The notes beneath the pieces are model-generated. The model ran no database searches, was not told where the DNA came from, and was given only the letters and a program-made list of their open reading frames with translations. Positions 46,601 to 53,966 of a DNA stretch of 64,000 bases are shown here, piece by piece. The position numbers were made by a program, and so were the translations under genes. Source of the stretch: Mordavella massiliensis (GTDB lineage: Bacteria; Bacillota; Clostridia; Lachnospirales; Lachnospiraceae); NCBI RefSeq assembly GCF_016901695.1, contig NZ_JACJKS010000003.1, forward strand, positions 124,001 through 188,000. Direction: 5' to 3'. Within the stretch, counting starts at the first letter, position 1. Each line of letters opens with the position of its first letter.

Positions 46601-47199
46601 AAGAAGTCTCGGAGCGCTACGAATTCCTGCACGGGCAGCACGCGGATCTCGTGGAGGCGGAAGCCACCCTTGAGAAGATCATCGCGGAGCTGGATGAGGC
46701 CATGCGCCGGCAGTTCACAGAGCAGTTCGGCAGGATAGCGGCCGAGTTTGACAAGGTGTTCAAGGAGCTCTTCGGCGGCGGGAAGGGCACGCTGGAACTG
46801 ATGGAAGACGAGGATATCCTGGAGGCCGGCATCCGCATTATCGCGCAGCCGCCGGGCAAGAAGCTGCAGAACATGATGCAGCTCTCGGGAGGAGAGAAGG
46901 CGCTGACGGCCATTTCCCTTCTGTTTGCCATCCAGAACCTGAAGCCGTCCCCCTTCTGTCTTCTCGATGAGATCGAGGCGGCGCTGGATGATTCCAATGT
47001 GACCCGGTTTGCCCAGTACCTGCACAAACTGACAAAGAATACGCAGTTTATCGTGATCACCCACAGGCGCGGCACCATGACGGCAGCCGACCGCCTGTAC
47101 GGCATCACCATGCAGGAGAAGGGCGTATCCACGATGGTGTCTGTCAGCCTGCTGGAACATGAACTGGACGAGATGGAAAAGCAGCACACGGCCGGATAG
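43615..47199 (+). CDS. smc: Chromosome segregation ATPase SMC
   Basis: The 1194-residue condensin subunit has the Walker [21 protein letters not shown] at about 32, two long coiled-coil arms (about 170-500 and 660-1020), a hinge at about 515-640 with the glycine-rich [13 protein letters not shown], the ABC signature [17 protein letters not shown] and Walker [14 protein letters not shown]. It compacts and segregates the chromosome with ScpA and ScpB, which are not in the window. Translation is coupled to rnc by a 10-base overlap. Confidence 0.97.
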   Translation: MYLKSIEIQGFKSFANKIVFDFHNGITGIVGPNGSGKSNVADAVRWVLGEQRVKQLRGGSMQDVIFSGTESRRPLSYASVAITLDNSDRQLAVDYGEVTVTRKLYRSGESEYLLNGSACRLKDINELFYDTGIGKEGYSIIGQGQIDRILSGKPEERRELFDEAAGIVKFKRRKSMSVKKLEDERQNLLRVNDILAELERQLGPLKKQAETAREYLNKKERLRTFDINMFLLETERLKEQIRDAEEKLTGAKAEMEEADASYSAMKEEYESIEEQMDEIDDAIERAKSQRSETNLLKQQLENQIELLKEQINSARMTDEHFGQRWQAIEQEIAQRKENLAQFGKEKDELEGGLREKIQAREEAAARLVEVQSRIASLTDQIEKNKNDIIEILNNRASTQAKIQRYDTMMEQIQVRRSQMNQRLIKAQSEAQEEQEHQEEHRAKLEEISASIRELTEENSRFEEKIEALQKELAGKTEQLRVGQSAYHREASRLESLKNITERYDGYGGSIRRVMEQKEKEKGILGVVADIIKVDKAYEVAIETALGGSIQNIVTDTEETAKRMIDFLKRNRYGRATFLPLTGITGGKGPARPEALREKGVVGLASTLVRADEKYKGLAENLLGRTIVVDHIDNGIAIARKYRQTLRLVTLEGELLNPGGSMTGGAFKNSSNLLSRRREIEEFEKTVRCLKQEMEKTEQEADALRQERSACYEAIDGIQQKLQKAYVVQNTAKMNLDQAKERIRLSLETTEAIRKENQELDQQITDISNNQESITVELDTSTALEQEIARNSEEAQALLEKEKAAEAGCQKASEEAQLACAGLEQKQAFLLENEERIREEIAKFEEEMAGLDASKEDASREIQEKEEQIGKIRLTIEDSREVFAEIEEQIREGTQKKEELGRQHKAFLGKREELSRHMADLDKEIFRLESRKESCEEASEKQINYMWEEYEITYSHALELRDKNLTDLAYMRKQIQTLKNEIRGLGSVNVNAIDDYKEVSERYEFLHGQHADLVEAEATLEKIIAELDEAMRRQFTEQFGRIAAEFDKVFKELFGGGKGTLELMEDEDILEAGIRIIAQPPGKKLQNMMQLSGGEKALTAISLLFAIQNLKPSPFCLLDEIEAALDDSNVTRFAQYLHKLTKNTQFIVITHRRGTMTAADRLYGITMQEKGVSTMVSVSLLEHELDEMEKQHTAG

Positions 47200-47209
47200 G
47201 AGGAGAATG

Positions 47210-48148
47210 ATGGCAGAGGAAAAAGGTTTTTTTAAAAGACTTGTATCGGGACTTACAAAGACCCGGGATAATATCGTGTCCGGCATGGACAGCATTTTTC
47301 ACGGGTTCAGCAACATAGATGAGGACTTCTACGAGGAACTTGAAGAAGTCCTGATCATGGGAGACTTAGGCGTGCAGGCGACGGAGGAGATCCTTGACGA
47401 CCTGCGCGGCAAGGTGAAGGAGAGACATATCAAGGAGCCGGCTGACTGCCGGCAGATCCTGATCGACAGCATCAAGGAGCAGATGGATGTGGGCGAGACG
47501 GCCTACGAGTTCGAGGACAGGACTTCCGTCGTGATGGTGGTCGGCGTCAACGGTGTCGGAAAAACGACGACCATCGGGAAACTGGCCGGGAAGCTCCGGG
47601 CACAGAACAAGAAAGTCATTCTGGCTGCCGCGGACACCTTCCGGGCGGCTGCGGGCGAGCAGCTTAAGGAGTGGGCGAACCGGGCCCAGGCGGAGCTCAT
47701 TGGCGGACAGGAGGGATCGGATCCGGCGGCCGTTGTCTACGACGCGGTCCAGGCCGCGAAGGCGCGGCATGCGGATGTGCTCCTCTGCGATACGGCCGGG
47801 CGGCTCCACAACAAGAAGAACCTGATGGAAGAGCTGCGCAAGATGAACCGCATCATTGACAGGGAGTACCCGGAGGCTTTCCGCGAGACGCTGGTGGTCC
47901 TGGATGCAACCACCGGGCAGAACGCCCTGCAGCAGGCGAAGGAATTCAAAGATGTGGCTGACATCACGGGCATCATCCTGACCAAGATGGACGGGACCGC
48001 CAAGGGCGGCATCGCGGTGGCGATCCAGGCCGAGCTTGGGATCCCGGTGAAGTACATCGGCGTGGGAGAGACGATCGAGGATCTGCAGAAATTCGACGCG
48101 GATACGTTTGTGGACGCGCTTTTTGCAGTTCCGGAAGAAAAAGAATAG
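47210..48148 (+). CDS. ftsY: Signal recognition particle receptor FtsY
   Basis: The product (about 312 residues) is the SRP receptor GTPase at the membrane. It has GVNGVGKTTTIGKLAG, AADTFRAAAGEQL, LCDTAGRLHNK and TKMDGTAKGG. The long acidic A domain of enterobacterial FtsY is absent, as usual in Firmicutes. ATG 47210 is favoured over ATG 47207 because of spacing from aggagg. It closes the plsX to ftsY string. Confidence 0.95.
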   Translation: MAEEKGFFKRLVSGLTKTRDNIVSGMDSIFHGFSNIDEDFYEELEEVLIMGDLGVQATEEILDDLRGKVKERHIKEPADCRQILIDSIKEQMDVGETAYEFEDRTSVVMVVGVNGVGKTTTIGKLAGKLRAQNKKVILAAADTFRAAAGEQLKEWANRAQAELIGGQEGSDPAAVVYDAVQAAKARHADVLLCDTAGRLHNKKNLMEELRKMNRIIDREYPEAFRETLVVLDATTGQNALQQAKEFKDVADITGIILTKMDGTAKGGIAVAIQAELGIPVKYIGVGETIEDLQKFDADTFVDALFAVPEEKE

Positions 48149-48165
48149 AAAGAGAGGCAGAAGAC

Positions 48166-49389
48166 ATGATGGAGAAACTGACGCTGGAACATTTTGAAGA
48201 GGCAAGCGAACTGGTGAAGAGAGTAACACTCCCTACAGATCTCATGTACAGTGAGTATTTCAGTTCACAGACGGGCTGCAAAGTGTATCTCAAACCGGAG
48301 AACATGCAGTATACAGGCGCTTACAAGATCCGGGGCGCGTACTACAAGATCAGCACCCTCACGGACGAGGAGCGCGAGAGGGGCCTCATCACAGCTTCTG
48401 CCGGCAACCATGCCCAGGGCGTGGCGTTCGCGGCGCAGAAGTTCGGCTGCAGGGCAACGATCGTCATGCCGACGGTCACGCCTCTTATCAAGGTGAACCG
48501 GACAAAGAGCTACGGCGCGGAGGTAGTCCTTCACGGGGATGTGTATGACGATGCCTGCGCTTACGCGATGGAGCTAGCCAAGGAGCAGGGCCTCACCTTT
48601 GTACATCCCTTTAATGACCTGGAGGTGGCGACCGGACAGGGGACGATCGCTATGGAGATCGTGCAGGAACTGCCCACGGTGGACTACATTCTGGCGCCCA
48701 TCGGCGGGGGCGGCCTGATCACAGGCGTCGCAACCCTTGCGAAAATGCTCAACCCGAAGATCAAAGTCATCGGCGTGGAGCCCGCCGCAGCTGCCAGCAT
48801 GAAGGCGGCCCTGGAGGCAGGCGAGCCTGTCACGCTTCCAAGCGCCAACACCATCGCCGACGGCACGGCCGTAAAACGGGTGGGAGATAAGGTGTTCCCC
48901 TATGTGCAGGAGAATGTGGACGACATCATCACGGTGGAGGATGACGACCTTGTGGGCGTCTTCCTTGATATGGTGGAGAACCACAAGATGATCGTGGAAA
49001 ATTCCGGTCTCCTCACAGTGGCGGCCCTCAAGCAGCTGGATGTGAAGAACAAGAAGATCGTCTGCATCCTGAGCGGCGGCAATATGGACGTGATCACCAT
49101 GTCCTCCGTTGTGCAGCACGGCCTGATCCAGAGGGACAGGATCTTCTCCCTGTCTGTCCTTCTGCCGGACAAGCCGGGCGAGCTTGTGCGGGTGGCGAGC
49201 GCTGTGGCCAATGCCCAGGGCAATGTCATCAAGCTGGAGCACAACCAGTTTGTCAGCATCAACCGCAACGCGGCCGTGGAGCTGCGCATCACGCTGGAGG
49301 CTTTTGGAACCGAGCACAAACACCAGATCATGGCGGCTCTGGAGAAAGAGGGATACAAGCCAAGGGAGATCGGCGCCAAGCTGTATTAA
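48166..49389 (+). CDS. ilvA: Threonine ammonia-lyase with ACT domain
   Basis: The 407-residue PLP enzyme deaminates threonine to 2-oxobutanoate. The PLP lysine is in TGAYKIRGAYYK, with SAGNHAQGVAFA, the glycine-rich IGGGGLITGVA and CILSGGNMD. A C-terminal ACT domain (about 325-405, FSLSVLLPDKPGELVRVASA) may bind an amino acid effector. Length fits the catabolic/ACT form rather than the two-ACT 514-residue IlvA. It begins 17 bases after ftsY and ends before a strong terminator. Confidence 0.9.
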   Translation: MMEKLTLEHFEEASELVKRVTLPTDLMYSEYFSSQTGCKVYLKPENMQYTGAYKIRGAYYKISTLTDEERERGLITASAGNHAQGVAFAAQKFGCRATIVMPTVTPLIKVNRTKSYGAEVVLHGDVYDDACAYAMELAKEQGLTFVHPFNDLEVATGQGTIAMEIVQELPTVDYILAPIGGGGLITGVATLAKMLNPKIKVIGVEPAAAASMKAALEAGEPVTLPSANTIADGTAVKRVGDKVFPYVQENVDDIITVEDDDLVGVFLDMVENHKMIVENSGLLTVAALKQLDVKNKKIVCILSGGNMDVITMSSVVQHGLIQRDRIFSLSVLLPDKPGELVRVASAVANAQGNVIKLEHNQFVSINRNAAVELRITLEAFGTEHKHQIMAALEKEGYKPREIGAKLY

Positions 49390-49416
49390 AAAGAGAAGCT
49401 GCAAAACATACACAGG

Positions 49417-49463
49417 CCATACTGCAGAAGAGGAGATCCTGCTTTTGCAGTATGGTTTTTTTT
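49417..49463 (+). terminator. Intrinsic terminator after ilvA
   Basis: ccatactgcagaag and cttttgcagtatgg form a 14-bp stem (one G-U) with an 11-base loop and eight T residues. Confidence 0.95.
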
Positions 49464-49477
49464 GTTCTATATTTTGG

Positions 49478-49513
49478 TTGACACGAGTTGTATAATTGTA
49501 TACAATTATACAA
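49478..49513 (+). promoter_or_regulatory. Promoter and perfect palindromic operator of the Re-citrate synthase operon
   Basis: TTGACA, 17 bases, TACAAT (49501-49506). A perfect 26-bp palindrome, half-site ttgtataattgta plus its complement, covers 49488-49513, that is the downstream half of the spacer and the -10 box. A FadR-type GntR regulator is encoded in the same operon and GntR/FadR proteins often bind TTGTATACAA-like dyads, so it is the likely ligand. Confidence 0.88.
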
Positions 49514-49572
49514 GAGCTCCGGGCAGCGGGACGCGCACGGACGGGGTATTGGATTTAAAGGAGAGATGAGAC

Positions 49573-50976
49573 ATGCAGGACAGGAAGGTGTACCTTGACA
49601 AACATACCAATCTGCTTCAGCTTGAGGAGCACATGTATCCTCTGGCGGATGTAAAGGAGCCAAACGTATTCAGGAATCTGTTTCACTATGACGAGATACC
49701 GAAGATCGCGTTCAACGACAGGATCGTGCCCCACAGCATGCCGGACGAGATCTGGATCACGGACACGACATTCCGCGACGGACAGCAGTCACGGGCTCCC
49801 TACAGCACAGAGCAGATCGTGGATATCTATGATTATATGCACAGGCTGGGGGGACCGAACGGGAAGATCCGGCAGTGCGAGTTCTTCCTGTACAGCAAAA
49901 AGGACCGGGACGCCGTGTACCGGTGCATGGAGAAGGGGTATTCGTTTCCGGAGATCACGAGCTGGATCCGCGCCAGCAAGAAGGATTTTGAGCTGGTGAA
50001 GGAGATCGGGATGAAGGAGACCGGCATTCTGGTCAGTTGCTCGGACTATCATATTTTTTATAAGCTGAAGATGACAAGGCGCCAGGCGCTGGAGCACTAT
50101 CTGTCTGTGATCCGGGAGTGCCTGGAGACAGGGGTCAGCCCGAGATGCCATCTGGAGGACATCACCAGGTCGGATATTTACGGGTTCGTCATCCCCTTCT
50201 GCCTGGAACTTATGAACCTGATGAAGGAGTATCAGATCCCGGTGAAGATCCGCGTCTGCGACACGATGGGGTACGGGGTCAATTATCCGGGCGCCGTGAT
50301 CCCGCGCTCGATCCCCGGCATCATCTACGGCCTGCGGGTGCACGCGGGCGTGCCGAGCGAGCTCATTGAATTTCACGGGCACAACGATTTTTACAAGGCG
50401 GTCAGCAATTCCACCACGGCCTGGCTCTACGGCGCAAGCGGCGTGAACTGCTCCCTGTTCGGCATCGGCGAGAGGACCGGGAACACGCCGCTGGAGGCCA
50501 TGGTGTTTGAGTACGCGCAGCTGCGGGGCACGCTGGACGGCATGGACACGACGGTGATCACGGAACTGGCGGACTACTATGAGAGGGAGATCGGGTACCA
50601 CATCCCCGAGAGGACGCCGTTTGTGGGGCGTAATTTCAATGTGACCCGTGCAGGCATCCACGCGGACGGCCTGTTAAAGAACGAGGAGATCTATAATATT
50701 TTTGACACGGACAAATTCCTGAAAAGGCCGCCGCTCGTGGCGGTGTCCAACACGTCGGGGCTGGCAGGCATTGCCCACTGGATCAACACCTACTTCCATC
50801 TGCCGGAGGCAAGGCAGGTGGACAAGAACTCCGAGCTTGTGGCCATGGTCAAGGCCTGGGTGGATGAGGAATACGAGAGCGGCCGCGTCACGGTGCTCAC
50901 AGACGGGGAGCTTTTGAAAGTCATAGACGACGCGTGCGGCCGGCTCGGCATTTCCCTGACAGCGCAGGAGGTCTGA
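49573..50976 (+). CDS. (Re)-citrate synthase-like, HMGL/isopropylmalate-synthase family
   Basis: The 467-residue TIM-barrel protein has the DRE-TIM motifs: WITDTTFRDGQQSRAPYS at about 62-80, and FHGHNDFYKA with metal-binding histidines. Its length, N-terminal extension and the sequence GASGVNCSLFGIGERTGNTP fit the (Re)-citrate synthases of anaerobic Clostridia that condense acetyl-CoA with oxaloacetate, rather than LeuA. The neighbouring isocitrate dehydrogenase supports this: together they feed 2-oxoglutarate and glutamate. No classical si-type gltA is in the window. Homocitrate synthase activity is the main alternative. Confidence 0.8.
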   Translation: MQDRKVYLDKHTNLLQLEEHMYPLADVKEPNVFRNLFHYDEIPKIAFNDRIVPHSMPDEIWITDTTFRDGQQSRAPYSTEQIVDIYDYMHRLGGPNGKIRQCEFFLYSKKDRDAVYRCMEKGYSFPEITSWIRASKKDFELVKEIGMKETGILVSCSDYHIFYKLKMTRRQALEHYLSVIRECLETGVSPRCHLEDITRSDIYGFVIPFCLELMNLMKEYQIPVKIRVCDTMGYGVNYPGAVIPRSIPGIIYGLRVHAGVPSELIEFHGHNDFYKAVSNSTTAWLYGASGVNCSLFGIGERTGNTPLEAMVFEYAQLRGTLDGMDTTVITELADYYEREIGYHIPERTPFVGRNFNVTRAGIHADGLLKNEEIYNIFDTDKFLKRPPLVAVSNTSGLAGIAHWINTYFHLPEARQVDKNSELVAMVKAWVDEEYESGRVTVLTDGELLKVIDDACGRLGISLTAQEV

Positions 50977-50979
50977 GAA

Positions 50980-51645
50980 ATGGAAGAGTATCAGGATAAT
51001 TCCCTGCGGGGAAAAGTGTTCCGCCGGCTCAGGGAAGATATTTTGTCCGGCGTGTACAAGGAGCATGACGAGCTGCGCGAGACCACCATCGGCGAGGAAC
51101 TCGGCGTCAGCAGGACGCCGGTCCGGGAGGCGCTGCGGCAACTGGAACTGGAAGGCCTTGTCTCCATCATCCCGAACAAGGGGGCCTATGTGACGGGGAT
51201 CTCGTCCAAGGATGTGCAGGATATCTACAAGATACGCTCCATGCTGGAGGGGCTGTGCGCAAGGTGGGCCACGCGGTATATCACGAAGGAGCAGATCGGG
51301 GAGCTGGAGGAAGCGATCCTTCTGGCGGAGTTTCATCTGCAGAAAACAGGGGACCGGGATGTGGCTGAAAAGGCGCAGCAGGTGTCGGAGCTGGACGGGA
51401 AATTCCATCAGGTCCTGTATCACGCCTCAAACAGCCGTATACTGGAGCATGTGCTGTCGGATTTTCACAAGTATGTCAAGATGGCGCGGACCATGTCTGT
51501 GGAAGAGTCGTCCCGGGCGGAGAAGTCTATTGAGGAGCACCGGGCGATCCTGGACGCGATCCGGAGCAGGGACGAGGATCTGGCCGAGCGGCTGGCCAAT
51601 GAGCATGTCATGAAGGTGATGAAAAATCTTCACATAGAGGAATAA
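50980..51645 (+). CDS. GntR family transcriptional regulator, FadR/FCD subfamily
   Basis: The 221-residue protein has a winged-helix domain with the GntR signature [21 protein letters not shown] followed by IIPNKGAYV, and a helical FCD effector domain (about 85-215) with metal/ligand residues such as [14 protein letters not shown]. It starts 3 bases after the citrate-synthase-like gene, inside the operon it likely controls through the palindrome at 49488-49513. The effector could be an organic acid, as is common for FCD proteins. Confidence 0.92.
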   Translation: MEEYQDNSLRGKVFRRLREDILSGVYKEHDELRETTIGEELGVSRTPVREALRQLELEGLVSIIPNKGAYVTGISSKDVQDIYKIRSMLEGLCARWATRYITKEQIGELEEAILLAEFHLQKTGDRDVAEKAQQVSELDGKFHQVLYHASNSRILEHVLSDFHKYVKMARTMSVEESSRAEKSIEEHRAILDAIRSRDEDLAERLANEHVMKVMKNLHIEE

Positions 51646-51670
51646 TTTTAGAAAGAAGGAGAATACAAAA

Positions 51671-52870
51671 ATGGAAAAGATCAAAATGACCAACCCGATC
51701 GTTGAGATGGACGGAGATGAGATGACAAGGATCCTCTGGAAGATGATCAAGGATCATCTGCTCGAGCCGTTTATTGAGCTTAACACCGAATACTATGACC
51801 TGGGGCTCGAGCACCGCAATGAGACGGACAATCAGGTGACGGTCGACGCGGCCAACGCCACGAAGAAATATAAAGTGGCAGTCAAGTGCGCCACCATCAC
51901 GCCCAATGCGGCGCGCATGACAGAGTACGATCTGAAGGAGATGTGGAAGAGCCCTAACGGCACGATCCGCGCGATCCTGGACGGGACGGTGTTCCGGGCG
52001 CCCATCGTAGTCAAGGGGATCGAACCCTGTGTGAAGAACTGGAAGAAACCGATCACCATCGCGAGACACGCTTACGGGGATGTGTACAAGGGCGTGGAGA
52101 TGAAGGTTCCCTCCGCCGGGAAGGTGGAACTTGTCTACACGGCGCAGGACGGATCCGAGGCGCGGGAGCTGGTCCATACATTTGACGGGCCCGGCATCGT
52201 ACAGGGCATGCACAATGTCAATGCCTCCATTGAGAGTTTCGCCCGGAGCTGCTTCAACTATGCCCTTGATACGAAGCAGGACCTCTGGTTCGCCACCAAG
52301 GACACGATCTCCAAAAAGTATGACCACACGTTCAAGGATATCTTCCAGGAGATTTACGACAGTGAGTATGCACAGAAATTCAAAGAGGCAGGGATCGAGT
52401 ATTTCTACACGCTGATCGACGATGCGGTGGCCCGCGTCATGAAGTCTGAGGGCGGCTATATCTGGGCCTGCAAGAACTATGACGGCGATGTTATGAGCGA
52501 TATGGTTTCCTCCGCATTCGGCTCCCTTGCCATGATGACCTCCGTTCTCGTGTCCCCGGAGGGATACTATGAGTACGAGGCTGCTCACGGCACCGTGCAG
52601 CGCCATTACTACAAACATCTGAAAGGAGAGGAAACTTCCACCAATTCAGTCGCCACCATCTTCGCGTGGACAGGCGCACTTCGCAAGCGCGGGGAATTCG
52701 ACGGCAATGAGGCACTGGTGGAGTTTGCAGACAGGCTGGAGAAAGCCACCATCGACACGATCGAGGAAGGAAAGATGACAAAGGATCTGGCCCTTATCAC
52801 AACACTGAGCAATCCGACAGTTCTCAATAGTGAAGAGTTTATTCTGGCAATTGCAGAAAAGCTCGCGTAA
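51671..52870 (+). CDS. icd: NADP-dependent isocitrate dehydrogenase
   Basis: The 399-residue enzyme resembles the eukaryotic-type (subfamily II) homodimeric isocitrate dehydrogenases: [19 protein letters not shown] at the N-terminus, [22 protein letters not shown]-type substrate loop, [23 protein letters not shown] and the NADP region [11 protein letters not shown]. It converts isocitrate to 2-oxoglutarate and NADPH. It follows the GntR gene by 25 bases. No aconitase gene is adjacent. Confidence 0.93.
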   Translation: MEKIKMTNPIVEMDGDEMTRILWKMIKDHLLEPFIELNTEYYDLGLEHRNETDNQVTVDAANATKKYKVAVKCATITPNAARMTEYDLKEMWKSPNGTIRAILDGTVFRAPIVVKGIEPCVKNWKKPITIARHAYGDVYKGVEMKVPSAGKVELVYTAQDGSEARELVHTFDGPGIVQGMHNVNASIESFARSCFNYALDTKQDLWFATKDTISKKYDHTFKDIFQEIYDSEYAQKFKEAGIEYFYTLIDDAVARVMKSEGGYIWACKNYDGDVMSDMVSSAFGSLAMMTSVLVSPEGYYEYEAAHGTVQRHYYKHLKGEETSTNSVATIFAWTGALRKRGEFDGNEALVEFADRLEKATIDTIEEGKMTKDLALITTLSNPTVLNSEEFILAIAEKLA

Positions 52871-52871
52871 G

Positions 52872-52918
52872 TTAATTGAGGACGTAACACTTTTTAAAAG
52901 TGTTACGTCCTCAATTAA
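52872..52918 (+). terminator. Perfect 23-bp inverted repeat after icd (terminator-like, no U tract)
   Basis: ttaattgaggacgtaacactttt and its exact complement are separated by a single T. The hairpin starts just after the icd stop and is followed by tgtaactgg with no T run. It may stop transcription or protect the icd 3' end. Confidence 0.65.
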
Positions 52919-52954
52919 TGTAACTGGTGTGTAATTGTGTCTGCGAGCAGAAAC

Positions 52955-53009
52955 TTTACGTAGATTTAACGTAAAATTCACGTACAAATCCGTAAAAACC
53001 GATTATAAT
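52955..53009 (+). promoter_or_regulatory. Pho-box-like direct repeats and -10 box upstream of the pstS-like gene
   Basis: TTTACG (52955), TTAACG (52966) and TTCACG (52977) recur every 11 bases with 5-base spacers, and a weaker atccgt follows at 52988. TATAAT is at 53004-53009, and no -35 box exists at the right distance. This matches the layout of PhoP/PhoB-activated promoters, with repeats on one face of the helix replacing the -35. Confidence 0.75.
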
Positions 53010-53054
53010 AGTGAAGAATATCAATCAATAGAATAAAATGAAAAGGGAATGTCT

Positions 53055-53951
53055 ATGAAAAGTAACGTATGCAGATACATGACGGTACTGCTGGGAGCAA
53101 CCGTCCTACTCGGGGGATGCCAGAACAGCGGCACGCAGGACAGCCGGGAGCGGGAGGCGCTGGAGAAGCTGGGGCAGATCCAGGTGATCACGAGGGAGAG
53201 CGGATCCGGCACGCGCAGCAGTCTCGCGCAGGCTCTTGGCCTTGATGAGGAAGGTGTGGACGACAGGGATCACATCACAGATACAGCGCAGGTGGCGGCA
53301 TCCGGCGAGGAGATGATCGGGGCAGTCGCCCGGTCGGAAGGCGCGCTTGGCTATGTGAGTCTCGGGACCGGAGAAAATGAGGACAGCGAGGTCAGGGCGC
53401 TGGCGGTGGACGGCGTAACCCCTGATGCTGCCGCTATCGAAAGCGGAGAGTACCCGCTCAGCCGCACGCTCTGCCTTGCAAGCCAGGACGACGGGAATGC
53501 GCTGAAGGAGGATTTCCTGACATTTGTCACAGGCAAAGGGCAGGAGACAGTGGAGAAATTTCTGGTGCCCGCTGCGGACGGCAAGGATGTGTTCCTGTCC
53601 GGACAGCCGTCCGGGACCCTGCGCATTCACGGCTCCACCAGCCTGGCCCCGCTGATGGAGGCGCTGGCAGAGGAATACGAGGAAATCAATCCGGCGGCGG
53701 AAATCGATGTGGAAGCATCTGACTCCACCCAGGGGATCACGGATACACTCACCGGCGCATGCGACATGGCTATGGTGTCCAGGGAGCTGTATGCCTATGA
53801 GGCAGACCTTCTCACAGCCGTCCCGGTGGCGAAAGACGGCATCCGCATCCTTGTCCATGCAGACAATCCGCTGGAGGGAATATCAATGGATGCGTTAAAA
53901 GGAATTTACAGCGGCGATATAACAGAATGGGCAGAAACAAACGAAAAATAA
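53055..53951 (+). CDS. Phosphate-binding lipoprotein, PstS-like with permuted domain order
   Basis: The product (about 298 residues) has a lipoprotein signal (VLLGATVLLGGC). The PstS blocks are in swapped order: first the normally C-terminal part, QVITRESGSGTR and GALGYVSLG, then the normally N-terminal part, IHGSTSLAPLMEALAEEY, SDSTQGI, CDMAMVSREL and finally LKGIYSGDITEW at the very end. All phosphate-loop elements seem present, so it may bind phosphate. ATG 53055 is preferred over 53049 for spacing from aaggga. It follows a Pho-like promoter and precedes ppk by 15 bases; pstCAB are absent. Confidence 0.82.
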   Translation: MKSNVCRYMTVLLGATVLLGGCQNSGTQDSREREALEKLGQIQVITRESGSGTRSSLAQALGLDEEGVDDRDHITDTAQVAASGEEMIGAVARSEGALGYVSLGTGENEDSEVRALAVDGVTPDAAAIESGEYPLSRTLCLASQDDGNALKEDFLTFVTGKGQETVEKFLVPAADGKDVFLSGQPSGTLRIHGSTSLAPLMEALAEEYEEINPAAEIDVEASDSTQGITDTLTGACDMAMVSRELYAYEADLLTAVPVAKDGIRILVHADNPLEGISMDALKGIYSGDITEWAETNEK

Positions 53952-53966
53952 GAGGAGAAAGATACA

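Noticed and set aside
45097-47295. Minus-strand frame of about 730 codons antisense to smc
   Set aside because: Leucine/arginine-rich mirror of the smc coiled-coil codons; the plus strand has all SMC motifs.
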